Assembly (NCBI RefSeq): GCF_024752305.1
Contig: NZ_JANTHX010000008.1
Span: 393,341 to 457,340, forward strand
Direction: 5' to 3'
Source of the DNA: Protaetiibacter mangrovi
GTDB lineage: Bacteria > Actinomycetota > Actinomycetes > Actinomycetales > Microbacteriaceae
DNA length: 64,000 bases
Shown here: one piece after another, positions 25,192-32,594 of the stretch
Numbering within the stretch: the first letter of the stretch is position 1
Layout of the letters: every line of letters starts with the position of its first letter
Translations under genes and position numbers: made by a program
Notes under the pieces: generated by a model
What the model was told of the DNA's origin: nothing
The model's database searches: none
The model's input: only the letters and a program-made list of their open reading frames with translations

Positions 25192-25271
25192 ACGTCCCAT
25201 TGTCCCAGGTGTCCGCCCCGGTCGCACGACGCACCTCGACAGCCCGCCCGCGCGCGCGTAGCGTCGGCGGC

Positions 25272-25610
25272 ATGGCGGATGCGCAGATCAGCAGGGACAA
25301 GCTCACCGAGAAGCTCGCGGCGGGGGTTCCCGACCGCAGCGTCAAGCTCGCCTACGGCGAGAAGCAGACGGTCGGCGGCGTCGAGCTCGTGCCGGTGGCG
25401 CTCGTCGCCTACGGCTTCGGCGCGGGCGACTCCGACGAGTACGGCAGCGGGGGAGGCGGCGGCGGGTCGGCGATCCCGGTGGGCGCCTACATCGCGGGCG
25501 ACGACGGGCTGCACTTCCGGCCGAACACGATCGCCCTTCTGGCCGTCTCCATCCCGGTCATCACGGCTCTCGGCTGGGCGATCTCGAAGATCGTCAAGGC
25601 CGCGGGCTGA
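25272..25610 (+). CDS. GerW/YtfJ family protein
   Basis: A 112-aa GerW-type protein (YtfJ family). It has KLAYGEKQTVGGVELVPVAL, the glycine-rich GSGGGGGGSAIPVGAYI and a C-terminal hydrophobic helix. Founding members are Bacillus germination proteins, but non-sporulating actinobacteria also carry this family, so a spore role is not implied. ATG 25272 follows TAGCGT with a 7-nt gap: leaderless. Confidence 0.85.
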   Translation: MADAQISRDKLTEKLAAGVPDRSVKLAYGEKQTVGGVELVPVALVAYGFGAGDSDEYGSGGGGGGSAIPVGAYIAGDDGLHFRPNTIALLAVSIPVITALGWAISKIVKAAG

Positions 25611-25616
25611 CCCGGC

Positions 25617-26453
25617 TCACCCCAGCAGGAAGCTCCGCACCTCGGGCGACAGGGCCGACGGCGCCACCTGGTGCGTCTGCTTCTCGAGCTCGCGGTGCAG
25701 GGCGCCGGGGATCGCCTCCGCGATCCGGCGCTGCGCCTCGCGCATCGTGCCCGGCGACTTCGTGCCGGCCATGACGAGCGCGGGCACCCGGATGCCGGCC
25801 AGCAGCCCGGTCGGCACCTCGAAGTCGCCGCCCATCACGCGGATGTCGTTGGGCAGCGTCGGGGCGACCGCGCGCAGGTGCTTCCACGGGCCGCGCATCA
25901 GCCGGAACATGATCGGCAGGAAGCCCGGGCCTCCCACCATGTCGACCATGAAGTAGTCGACCGCCTTGCCGTTCTTCCCGTCCGCGAGCAGCGTCTCGAC
26001 GGTGCCGAGGTAGTCGTGCGGGCGGCCGTCCGTGCCGGGGCGCAGCCCCACGAACGGCGCCTCGTAGCCGATGATGCGCCGCACCGGAATCCCGGCCGCA
26101 GCCGCCCGGTAGACGAGCCCGGCGCCCGACGACTGGCCGAGCAGGTCCACCTCGCTCGCCCCGGTCGCGGCCTTCGCCGCGTCGACGACCGCCGCGAGAT
26201 CCTCGATCTCGCGCTCCACGGCGTAGGGGGCGGTGTCGCCGCTCTCGCCGCGTCCGCGGCGGTCGTAGCTCACGACCGTGAACGCGTCCGCGAGCTCGTC
26301 CGTCACCGGCCGGGCCGGCCCGAACGAGCGGTCGCACAGCGCCCCGTCGACCAGCACGAGCACCGGTCCGGTGCCGCGGTGCTCCCACGCGATGGGGGTG
26401 CCGTCGGCGGAGGTCGCGATCCCGGTGACCGCCTCGGCGGCCGGCGCGCTCAT
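25617..26453 (-). CDS. Alpha/beta hydrolase
   Basis: A 278-aa alpha/beta-hydrolase with the nucleophile elbow GQSSG (LLGQSSGAGLVY, about residue 106), VVSYDRRGRGESGD before it, and VPALVMAGTKSP near the acid residue. A final histidine is available (THQVAPSAL). It is the last gene of a three-gene operon after ArsR and SRPBCC genes; its ATG overlaps the SRPBCC stop (ATGA). Substrate unknown. Confidence 0.92.
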   Translation of the reverse strand: MSAPAAEAVTGIATSADGTPIAWEHRGTGPVLVLVDGALCDRSFGPARPVTDELADAFTVVSYDRRGRGESGDTAPYAVEREIEDLAAVVDAAKAATGASEVDLLGQSSGAGLVYRAAAAGIPVRRIIGYEAPFVGLRPGTDGRPHDYLGTVETLLADGKNGKAVDYFMVDMVGGPGFLPIMFRLMRGPWKHLRAVAPTLPNDIRVMGGDFEVPTGLLAGIRVPALVMAGTKSPGTMREAQRRIAEAIPGALHRELEKQTHQVAPSALSPEVRSFLLG

Positions 26454-26923
26454 GCGGCACCCGCCGCGAGGAGCGCGTCGATCTTCTCGAACGACTCGCC
26501 CCATCCGGATGCGGTGGCGGCGCGCGCCTCGGGGGCGAAGGGGCCCTGGTGCAGGGTCACGCGCGTCTTCTCGCCGTGGTCGTGGAACCAGATCCGCAGC
26601 GTCACCCCGCCCTCGGGGCCGAACTGCTCGCCGTCGATGCGCCCCTCGAGGTACTCGGGTTCGATCACCGAGGTGAGCGTGGCGCGCAGCGGGAACCGGT
26701 CACCGCTCGCGGCGTCGACCATGTCGAGGTGCCAGCGCCCGTCCGTGCGCGGGTCGATCACGACCGACTCGGGGTCGACCGTGACGCTCGCAGGTCCGAA
26801 CCACTGCGCCAGCAGTGCGGGCTCCATGAAGAACCGCCAGACGAGCGGCCGCGGAGCGTCGAACGCCCGCGAGATGTGCACGTCGGTGTCGGTGGTCGCC
26901 GGCACCTCGGGGATGGTGGTCAC
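26450..26923 (-). CDS. SRPBCC/AHSA1 domain protein
   Basis: A 157-aa SRPBCC (activator-of-Hsp90 type) protein. It has HISRAFDAPRPLVWRFFMEP, LLAQWFGP, GRWHLDMVDA and a C-terminal GWGESFEKIDALL. Pairs of ArsR regulator plus SRPBCC protein are a frequent actinobacterial unit. It overlaps both neighbours by 4 nt (ATGA), so all three are co-translated. Confidence 0.92.
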   Translation of the reverse strand: MTTIPEVPATTDTDVHISRAFDAPRPLVWRFFMEPALLAQWFGPASVTVDPESVVIDPRTDGRWHLDMVDAASGDRFPLRATLTSVIEPEYLEGRIDGEQFGPEGGVTLRIWFHDHGEKTRVTLHQGPFAPEARAATASGWGESFEKIDALLAAGAA

Positions 26924-27267
26924 GTCTCGTCCTCCTGATCGCGATACGCGGCGAGCGCCGCGTCGAGCTTGTCGAATCCTTCGTTCCAGAACCGCTTGTA
27001 GCGACGCATCCAGGCGTCCGCCTCCGCGAGCGGCTGCGCTTCGAGATGGCTGAGCCGCGTGGTGGCGACCTGCGTGCGCGAGACGAGCCCCGCGCCTTCG
27101 AGCACCTTGAGGTGCTTGGAGACGGCGGGCTGGCTCATCGCGAAGGGTCGCGCCAGCTCGGCGACGCTCGCCTCGCCCTCGGCCAGCCGGGCGAGGATGG
27201 CGCGGCGGGTCGGGTCGGCGAGCGCGGCGAACACGGCGTCCAGCCGGTCGTCCTCGACGGTGTGCAT
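26920..27267 (-). CDS. ArsR-type winged-helix regulator
   Basis: A 115-aa ArsR-family repressor. It has LDAVFAALADPTRRAILARL, the recognition helix region MSQPAVSKHLKVLEGAGLVS and a C-terminal YKRFWNEGFDKLDAAL helix of the SRPBCC-linked subfamily. It lacks the ELCVC metal-binding cysteines, so it is not a metal sensor of the classic type. It probably represses its own operon via the inverted repeats at 27276-27300. Confidence 0.95.
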   Translation of the reverse strand: MHTVEDDRLDAVFAALADPTRRAILARLAEGEASVAELARPFAMSQPAVSKHLKVLEGAGLVSRTQVATTRLSHLEAQPLAEADAWMRRYKRFWNEGFDKLDAALAAYRDQEDET

Positions 27268-27275
27268 TCGGAACC

Positions 27276-27300
27276 TAACGGTTATGTAACTGAGCAGTTA
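27276..27300. promoter_or_regulatory. ArsR operator candidates upstream of the ArsR-SRPBCC-hydrolase operon
   Basis: Two adjacent palindromes: TAACGGTTA (27276-27284) and TAACTGAGCAGTTA (27287-27300, perfect 6+2+6). They share the half-site TAAC and lie 8-33 nt upstream of the arsR start, covering the promoter. This AT-rich patch stands out in the GC-rich surroundings. Confidence 0.72.
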
Positions 27301-27357
27301 TAGAGTGCACCCGCGTCGCCGCGAAGTCAAGCCGTCGCCGCGCGATAAGGTTGCGGC

Positions 27358-27540
27358 ATGAAGGTCGTCGTCTTCCTGGTCTCGTTCGTGATCTTCCTCG
27401 CGTCGTTCGCCGCGTTCGGCTACGCCTTCGAGGTCGGCGACCAGAACGCGCTCGCCGGCGCGGCACTGTTCCTCGGCGGCATCCTGGGCGTCTCGGTGTC
27501 GTTCATGATCCCGTTCCACCTGCTGCCGGCGCTCGACTGA
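27358..27540 (+). CDS. Small two-helix membrane protein
   Basis: A 60-aa protein made of two hydrophobic segments (residues 3-24, VVVFLVSFVIFLASFAAFGYAF, and 33-54, LAGAALFLGGILGVSVSFMI) around a short GDQN loop. ATG 27358 follows TAAGGT with a 6-nt gap: leaderless. The coding pattern (third-position GC) supports a real gene. Function unknown. Confidence 0.7.
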   Translation: MKVVVFLVSFVIFLASFAAFGYAFEVGDQNALAGAALFLGGILGVSVSFMIPFHLLPALD

Positions 27541-27547
27541 TCGGGCG

Positions 27548-28033
27548 CTAGGCCAGCACGCGCGACGCGAAGGCGTCGAGCCGCCGCATGAGCCCGGCGC
27601 CGCGGTCGGCCACGACCGCATCCGGGTTCGGATCCCACGGGCTGCCGTGCGGCGCGATCCGGATCAGCAGCGAGCAGCCGAGGTCGGCGCAGATGTAGGT
27701 GCCCACGCTGTCGCCCGCATGGCCCGCATCCCCGGCGCGCAGCGCGGAGAACAAGCGCACCTGGCCCGCGGGCTGGGCGATCTGGCACAGCGAGCACATC
27801 GCCGACCCGCCCGCCAGGCGGCTCTCCGCCGCCCGCAGCACGAGGCCGACCGGGCGCTCGTCGCGCCAGTACACGAGGTAGCCGCGGTTCGCGGTCGAGC
27901 CGTCGCGCCAGCCGAGGAACTCGCGGTCGTCCCAGAGCACCTCGTGCAGGCCGGGCAGCGGGATGCGGTCGCGGTCGAGCGATCCCGCGTTCACGAACGA
28001 GTCGCGGATCTGCTCGGCGGTCAGCGCATCCAT
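27548..28033 (-). CDS. FBP domain treble-clef zinc-finger protein
   Basis: A 161-aa protein of the FusB/FusC-type FBP family. The C-terminal half has a four-cysteine zinc site: MCSLCQI (C-x2-C, about residue 80) and TYICADLGCSLLIR (C-x4-C, about 114). It also has the N-terminal LTAEQIRDSFVNAG. In staphylococci FusB-like proteins bind EF-G and relieve fusidic acid; actinobacterial members are usually treated as FBP-domain proteins binding translation factors, without proven resistance. ATG 28033 follows TAGCCT by 8 nt. Confidence 0.85.
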   Translation of the reverse strand: MDALTAEQIRDSFVNAGSLDRDRIPLPGLHEVLWDDREFLGWRDGSTANRGYLVYWRDERPVGLVLRAAESRLAGGSAMCSLCQIAQPAGQVRLFSALRAGDAGHAGDSVGTYICADLGCSLLIRIAPHGSPWDPNPDAVVADRGAGLMRRLDAFASRVLA

Positions 28034-28069
28034 GTCCCGCCAGGCTAACCCGAACCGAGGATGCAGTGC

Positions 28070-28693
28070 TCAGATCCCGCGGACGGCCATCTCGACGACG
28101 CGGCGCCCGGCCATCGTGCGCGTCTGCTCGTCGAGGTCGTGCAGCGGCCCCTCGAGCACGAGCATCGCGAGCCCGTGCACCGCCGACCAGGCGAGCAGCT
28201 CGGCACCCGGCCGGCGCTCCTCGGGCAGCGCGCCGAAGCGCACCAGGTCGTCGAGGGTGCCGGCCAGCAGGGCGAACGGGCTCGAGCCGCCCGGTCCGGC
28301 CTTCTCGCTCACGAACGCGCGCTCGAGGCCGCCGGGCACACCGAACGCCGCGCGGAACAGCCCGGGCTCGTCGCGCGCGAACCGCAGGTAGCCGATGCCG
28401 ACCGCCCGCAGCCGCTCCTGCGCCGACTCCACACCCGTCGCCGCGGGCACGGAGTCGAGCTCCGCCTCGATCGCGGCGGCCGCCGCACCCTGGGCGGCGT
28501 CGCTCACGGCGTCGACGAGCTCGGCCCGGTCGGCGAAGTGCCGGTACGCGGCGTTGGGGGAGACCCCGGCGCGGCGGGTGGCCTCGCGCAGCACCACGGC
28601 GTCCGGTCCGCCCTCGCGCGCCAGCTCGACCCCCGCCTCGATGAGCGAGCGTCGGAGGTCGCCGTGACGATAGGTGGCGCGTGCGGTGCTCAT
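28070..28693 (-). CDS. TetR/AcrR family regulator
   Basis: A 207-aa TetR-type repressor. The N-terminal HTH region is TYRHGDLRRSLIEAGVELAR, then LREATRRAGVSPNAAYRHFADRAEL (recognition helix). The C-terminal ligand-binding domain resembles TetR_C_33/WHG-type (FALLAGTLDDLVRFGALPEE). Start ATG 28693. Divergent from the VOC-MFS operon, with a 17-bp palindrome between them at 28744-28760 overlapping its own -10 (TACACT, 28756-28751). The same palindrome lies before the DUF899 gene at 733, so the regulon probably includes that gene. Confidence 0.93.
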   Translation of the reverse strand: MSTARATYRHGDLRRSLIEAGVELAREGGPDAVVLREATRRAGVSPNAAYRHFADRAELVDAVSDAAQGAAAAAIEAELDSVPAATGVESAQERLRAVGIGYLRFARDEPGLFRAAFGVPGGLERAFVSEKAGPGGSSPFALLAGTLDDLVRFGALPEERRPGAELLAWSAVHGLAMLVLEGPLHDLDEQTRTMAGRRVVEMAVRGI

Positions 28694-28743
28694 GGCGCTT
28701 CCGATGCCTCCTCGGGCTGGCGCATGCTCCGGTGACGTGCGAT

Positions 28744-28760
28744 TGTGGACAGTGTACACA
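28744..28760. promoter_or_regulatory. 17-bp palindromic operator (TetR-type), copy 2
   Basis: TGTGGACAGTGTACACA, an 8+1+8 palindrome with one mismatch, lies in the tetR/VOC divergent region. It differs from 751-767 only at the central base, and holds a -10-like hexamer (TACACT) for tetR at the same relative position as TACAGT for the DUF899 gene. Confidence 0.75.
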
Positions 28761-28777
28761 TGGGAGAGGGGTGGGCC

Positions 28778-29158
28778 ATGCTCACGACGGTCGATGGTTT
28801 CAGCGGTTTCTCGGTCGACGATATCGATGCGGCGCTCGCGTTCTACCGCGACACCCTCGGTATCGACGCGACCACCAACGAGATGGGTGCGATCGATCTG
28901 CGCGTCGGCGGCGCGAGCGTGTTCGTGTACCCGAAGCCGGATCACGAGCCCGCGGGCTTCACGGTGCTCAACTTCGTGGTGCCCGACATCGACGCGGCGG
29001 TCGACGAGCTGGTGGCCGCGGGCGTCGAGCTCGAGCGCTACGAGGGCATGCCGCAGGACGAGCGCGGCGTGATGCGGGGACGCGCCGCCGGACAGGGTCC
29101 CGACATCGCGTGGTTCACCGACCCCGCGGGCAACGTCTTCTCCGTCATCGGAGCGTGA
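28778..29158 (+). CDS. VOC (glyoxalase/bleomycin-resistance-like) family protein
   Basis: A 126-aa VOC protein. It has FSGFSVDDIDAALAFYRDTL, AIDLRVGGASVFVYPK, then LNFVVPDIDAAVDELVAAGV and IAWFTDPAGNVFSVI. The usual metal positions are not all histidine/glutamate, so it may be a binding protein rather than an enzyme. ATG 28778 with GAGGGG upstream; the earlier in-frame ATGs lie at or in the operator. Its stop overlaps the MFS start (GTGA). Confidence 0.9.
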   Translation: MLTTVDGFSGFSVDDIDAALAFYRDTLGIDATTNEMGAIDLRVGGASVFVYPKPDHEPAGFTVLNFVVPDIDAAVDELVAAGVELERYEGMPQDERGVMRGRAAGQGPDIAWFTDPAGNVFSVIGA

Positions 29159-30462
29159 ACGGCTCGGCGGACGCGCCCCGTGCCCCGGGGCGCCGCGACC
29201 GCATGCCGCGCGCTCTGCGTCCGTTCCGTACGACGCAGTACCGCGTGCTCGCGACGGCGCTCGCCCTCTCGCTGTTCGGGGCGGGCGTCTGGCTCATCGC
29301 CGTCGTCTTCCAGATCAAGCGCGACGGCGGGGGCCCGATCGAGGTGTCGTGGGTGGCGAGCGCGAACGCCGTCGGTCTCGTCATCGCCGTGCTGGTCGGC
29401 GGAGCCGTCGCCGATCGGGTGCCGCAGAAGCTCGTGCTGCTCACCGTCGAGGCGGTCAAGCTCGTGCTCGTCGCGATCATCGCCGTGCTCGCCCTGGCGG
29501 GTGCGCTCGAGGTCTGGCAGCTCGCCGTCGTGAGCTTCGTGATCGGGGTCGCCGACGGGTTCTTCCTGCCCGCGTACTCGGCCCTCCTCCCCGCGATCCT
29601 CCCCGCCGACCAACTGCTGGCGGCCAACGGCTTCGAGGGGCTGCTGCGCCCGGCGGTGCACCAGGCTGCGGGCCCGGCCGTCGCCGCCGCCCTCATCGCG
29701 GTGTTCTCGCCCGCGGCGGCCTTCGCGGTCATCTCCCTCAGCCAGCTCGCCGCCATCGGATGCCTGCTCGCGCTGCGGCGCACCGCCGTGCGTCGCGAGG
29801 TCGAGACCGACCGGCATCCGGTGATCTCCCTCGTGATCGACGTGCGGGACGGGTTCTCGTACATGGTGCGCACGCCGTGGCTGCTGGCCACCCTGCTGTA
29901 CGCGTGCCTCATCGTGCTCGTGATCATGGGGCCCTTCGAGGTGCTGCTGCCCTTCGCCGTCACGGAGCGCACGGGCGGCGGGGCGGGCAGCTACGCCGTC
30001 GTGCTCGCCGCATTCGGCCTCGGGGGCGCGATCGCCTCGGTCGTGGTGGGCTCCCTCCGCCTGCCGCGCCGCTATCTGACGATCATGAACCTCGGCTGGG
30101 GCATCGGCAGCCTGCCGCTCGTGGTCATCGCCGTCACGAGCTCCCTCGGCGCGATGGCAGCCGCCGCGTTCGTGGTCGGCGCCTGCTACGCCGGCGCCTC
30201 GGTCATCTGGGGCACCCTCCTGCAGCGCCGCGTGCCTCCGCACATGCTCGGTCGGGTCTCGAGTCTCGACTTCTTCGTGTCGCTCGCGCTGCTGCCGATC
30301 TCGATGGCCGTCGCCGGCCCGGTCGGCGAGCTCGTCGGCTACACCCCGGTCTTCCTCGTGGCGGCGCTGGTCCCGCCCGTGCTCGCCGTGGTGGCGATCC
30401 TCGCCGCACGGATGCCGCGCGACGAGCTCGCGCATCCCCTCGACGTCAGAATGGACGCGTGA
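29155..30462 (+). CDS. MFS transporter
   Basis: A 435-aa major facilitator with about 11-12 helices, of the MFS_3/EntS-like drug-efflux group. It has FRTTQYRVLATALALSLFGA, a motif A-like GGAVADRVPQKLVLL, AVADGFFLPAYSALLPAILP-type sequence (GVADGFFLPAYSALLPAIL) and QRRVPPHMLGRVSSLDFFVS. GTG start in the GTGA overlap with the VOC gene; the stop overlaps the methyltransferase start (GTGA). It probably exports the compound sensed by the adjacent TetR regulator (inference). Confidence 0.92.
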   Translation: MNGSADAPRAPGRRDRMPRALRPFRTTQYRVLATALALSLFGAGVWLIAVVFQIKRDGGGPIEVSWVASANAVGLVIAVLVGGAVADRVPQKLVLLTVEAVKLVLVAIIAVLALAGALEVWQLAVVSFVIGVADGFFLPAYSALLPAILPADQLLAANGFEGLLRPAVHQAAGPAVAAALIAVFSPAAAFAVISLSQLAAIGCLLALRRTAVRREVETDRHPVISLVIDVRDGFSYMVRTPWLLATLLYACLIVLVIMGPFEVLLPFAVTERTGGGAGSYAVVLAAFGLGGAIASVVVGSLRLPRRYLTIMNLGWGIGSLPLVVIAVTSSLGAMAAAAFVVGACYAGASVIWGTLLQRRVPPHMLGRVSSLDFFVSLALLPISMAVAGPVGELVGYTPVFLVAALVPPVLAVVAILAARMPRDELAHPLDVRMDA

Positions 30463-31955
30463 CGATCCCCGCGCTGCGCGCCGACCTCGAGGCGGCCCGC
30501 TACCGTGTCGACCGACTCGACGCCCTCTGGGGCGCCGATGCCGAGGCGGCGCTGCAGCGCGGCAACCGGATCCCCGCCGGGCGTGCCCTGGCGGCATCCG
30601 ATGATCCGGCGGCGGTGCTGGCGCGGCTGTTCGTGCTCGGCTCCCACGCGGACGAGGGGGAGCTCGCGGCCGCGCTGCCCCACCTCGGCGTCGACGGGGC
30701 CGTCGCCCTCGGCCTCGTCGAGCGCGACGGCGGCCGGCTGCGCCCGCTCGTCGACCTGCGTCCGTACGCGTTCGTCGACCCGCACGGCGCGGGGGAGTGG
30801 TGGATCGCCTCCGACCTCGGCGAACTCGCCACCGGATCCGCCCTGCGGGTCGACCACGTGCTCGGGATCGGCGGGGCGTCGACGACGCTCGCCGCGCTGC
30901 AGTTCCCCGACGAGGTCACGAGCGCGCTCGACCTCGGCACCGGGTGCGGCATCCAGGCGCTGCACGCCCGGCGCTTCGCCCGGCGGGTGGTCGCGACCGA
31001 CATCTCGGAGCGCGCCCTGCACTACGCACGGCTCAACGCCGAGCTCAACGCCGTCGACGGCATCGAGTTCCGGCTCGGCAGCCTGTACGAGCCGGTCGCC
31101 GGGGAGCGCTTCGACCGCATCGTGTCGAATCCGCCGTTCGTGATCACGCCGCGCACCGCGGGCGTGCCCGCCTACGAGTACCGGGACGGCGGGCTCGAGG
31201 GCGACGCCCTGGTGGCGTCGGTGGTCGCCGGGGCGGCAGCCCACCTCGAACCGGGCGGCACGGCGCAGCTGCTCGGCAACTGGGAGTACCGGGCGGATGC
31301 GGACGGTCTCGCCCGCGCCGCCGGGTGGGCCGAGGCCGTGGGACTCGACGCCTGGATCGTCGAACGCGACCGGCTCGACCCCGCCCGCTACGCCGAGACC
31401 TGGATCCGCGACGGCGGCACGCGCTCGGGGACCGCCGAGTTCGAGCGCCTGAGCGGCCTCTGGCTCGATGACTTCGCCCGCCGCGGTGTGACGGAGGTGG
31501 GCTTCGGCTACCTCGTGCTGCGCCGTCCGGATGCGGTGCCGCCGTTCCGGCGCACCGAGCGCGTGAGCGCCCCGCTCGACGGCGTCGTGGGCATCGGGGC
31601 GCATCTCTCGGCCTGCCTCGCCGCCCGTGACCGGATCGCCTCCCTCGACGACGGCGGGCTGCTCGGCGCGGCCTTCCGGGTCGCGGGGGATGTGACGGAG
31701 GAGCGCAGCCACTGGCCGGGAGAGGCCGATCCCTCGGTGATCGTGCTGCGCCAGGGCGGGGGACTCCGCCGCGAGCTGCGTGCCGACCCGGCGCTCGCCG
31801 CCGTCGTCGGCGCGTGCGACGGCGAGCTGCCGCTCGGCGTGCTGATCGACGCGGTCGCGGAGCTGCTGGGAGCGGATGCCGCCGCGATGCGTCCCGCGGT
31901 GGCCGCCGAGGTGCGCGAACTCGTGGTCGACGGCCTGCTCCAGCCTCTTCCCTAG
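30459..31955 (+). CDS. DUF7059-type methyltransferase (PrmC/RlmG-like core)
   Basis: A 498-aa methyltransferase. An N-terminal helical/winged part (about 1-140) is followed by a SAM domain with LDLGTGCGIQALHA (about 152) and the NPPF catalytic motif (RIVSNPPFVI, about 222) of N6-adenine/glutamine methyltransferases, and a C-terminal ~170-residue domain. The NPPF signature means N-methylation of an amide or a base; the substrate in actinobacteria is not established. It is the third gene of the VOC-MFS unit (GTGA overlap), although it may be constitutively useful. Confidence 0.9.
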   Translation: MTIPALRADLEAARYRVDRLDALWGADAEAALQRGNRIPAGRALAASDDPAAVLARLFVLGSHADEGELAAALPHLGVDGAVALGLVERDGGRLRPLVDLRPYAFVDPHGAGEWWIASDLGELATGSALRVDHVLGIGGASTTLAALQFPDEVTSALDLGTGCGIQALHARRFARRVVATDISERALHYARLNAELNAVDGIEFRLGSLYEPVAGERFDRIVSNPPFVITPRTAGVPAYEYRDGGLEGDALVASVVAGAAAHLEPGGTAQLLGNWEYRADADGLARAAGWAEAVGLDAWIVERDRLDPARYAETWIRDGGTRSGTAEFERLSGLWLDDFARRGVTEVGFGYLVLRRPDAVPPFRRTERVSAPLDGVVGIGAHLSACLAARDRIASLDDGGLLGAAFRVAGDVTEERSHWPGEADPSVIVLRQGGGLRRELRADPALAAVVGACDGELPLGVLIDAVAELLGADAAAMRPAVAAEVRELVVDGLLQPLP

Positions 31956-32021
31956 CCGCCTGCCAGCCGCATCCCAGCGCTCGTCCAGCACCGGTTCGTA
32001 GCGTGGGCGACGGAGGCACGC

Positions 32022-32594
32022 ATGGGATTCCTGGACCGGATCTTCGGAGCGGAGGAGCAGTCGCCGCGCGCCGTCTCGTCGACCGTGCCGACCGCCCGCA
32101 CGGAGGACGAGCGGGCGATCGAGCGCTACCGCTACCTGCTGCGCACGGCACCCCCGGAGACCATCGAGCAGGTGCACGCGGAGGCGTTCGCCCGCCTGAC
32201 CGACGGGCAGCGCGCGCTCGTCTACGAGGAGCTGAGCCGCGGCGCCGGCACCGGCGAGCGCCCCCTCTCGAGCGAACCGGCGACGCTCGCCCGTGCCGCG
32301 ACGCGCGCCGAGCTGCGTCGCCCGGGCTCGCTCGAGAGCTCGCTGTCGGGCAGCAGCGCGGGGGTCACCCCGGGCGCCCCCGGCTTCGGCTCGATGCTCG
32401 CCAGTTCGCTGCTCGGCACCGTGGCCGGGTACGTCGTCGGTTCGGCGCTCGTGAGCGCGTTCCTGCCCTGGGACGCGGCCTACGACAGCGCGGCGTCCGA
32501 CACGGATGCGGGGTCCGACCCGGATGCCGGCTTCGGCGCGGCGGATTTCGGCGACGCGGGCTTCGGCGACGCGGGCTTCGACGTCGGCTTCTGA
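32022..32594 (+). CDS. Hypothetical protein with a glycine-rich hydrophobic middle and acidic C-terminal repeats
   Basis: A 190-aa protein. Residues 20-70 form a helical domain (DERAIERYRYLLRTAPPETI, ARLTDGQRALVYEELSRG). Residues 125-150 form a hydrophobic GxxxG-rich helix (SSLLGTVAGYVVGSALVSAF). The C-terminus is built of short repeats around GFGDAGFGDAGFD. GGAGG precedes ATG 32022. The final 115 bp overlap, antisense, the coding end of the acyltransferase gene. The repeat tail resembles those of other actinobacterial proteins of unknown role. Confidence 0.75.
   Translation: MGFLDRIFGAEEQSPRAVSSTVPTARTEDERAIERYRYLLRTAPPETIEQVHAEAFARLTDGQRALVYEELSRGAGTGERPLSSEPATLARAATRAELRRPGSLESSLSGSSAGVTPGAPGFGSMLASSLLGTVAGYVVGSALVSAFLPWDAAYDSAASDTDAGSDPDAGFGAADFGDAGFGDAGFDVGF

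Noticed and set aside
25272-25610. Evidence of sporulation
   Set aside because: A GerW-like gene alone does not imply spores; the family occurs in non-sporulating actinobacteria.
28745-28777. Upstream ATGs for the VOC gene
   Set aside because: They lie at or within the palindromic operator and lack a ribosome binding site; ATG 28778 has GAGGGG upstream.
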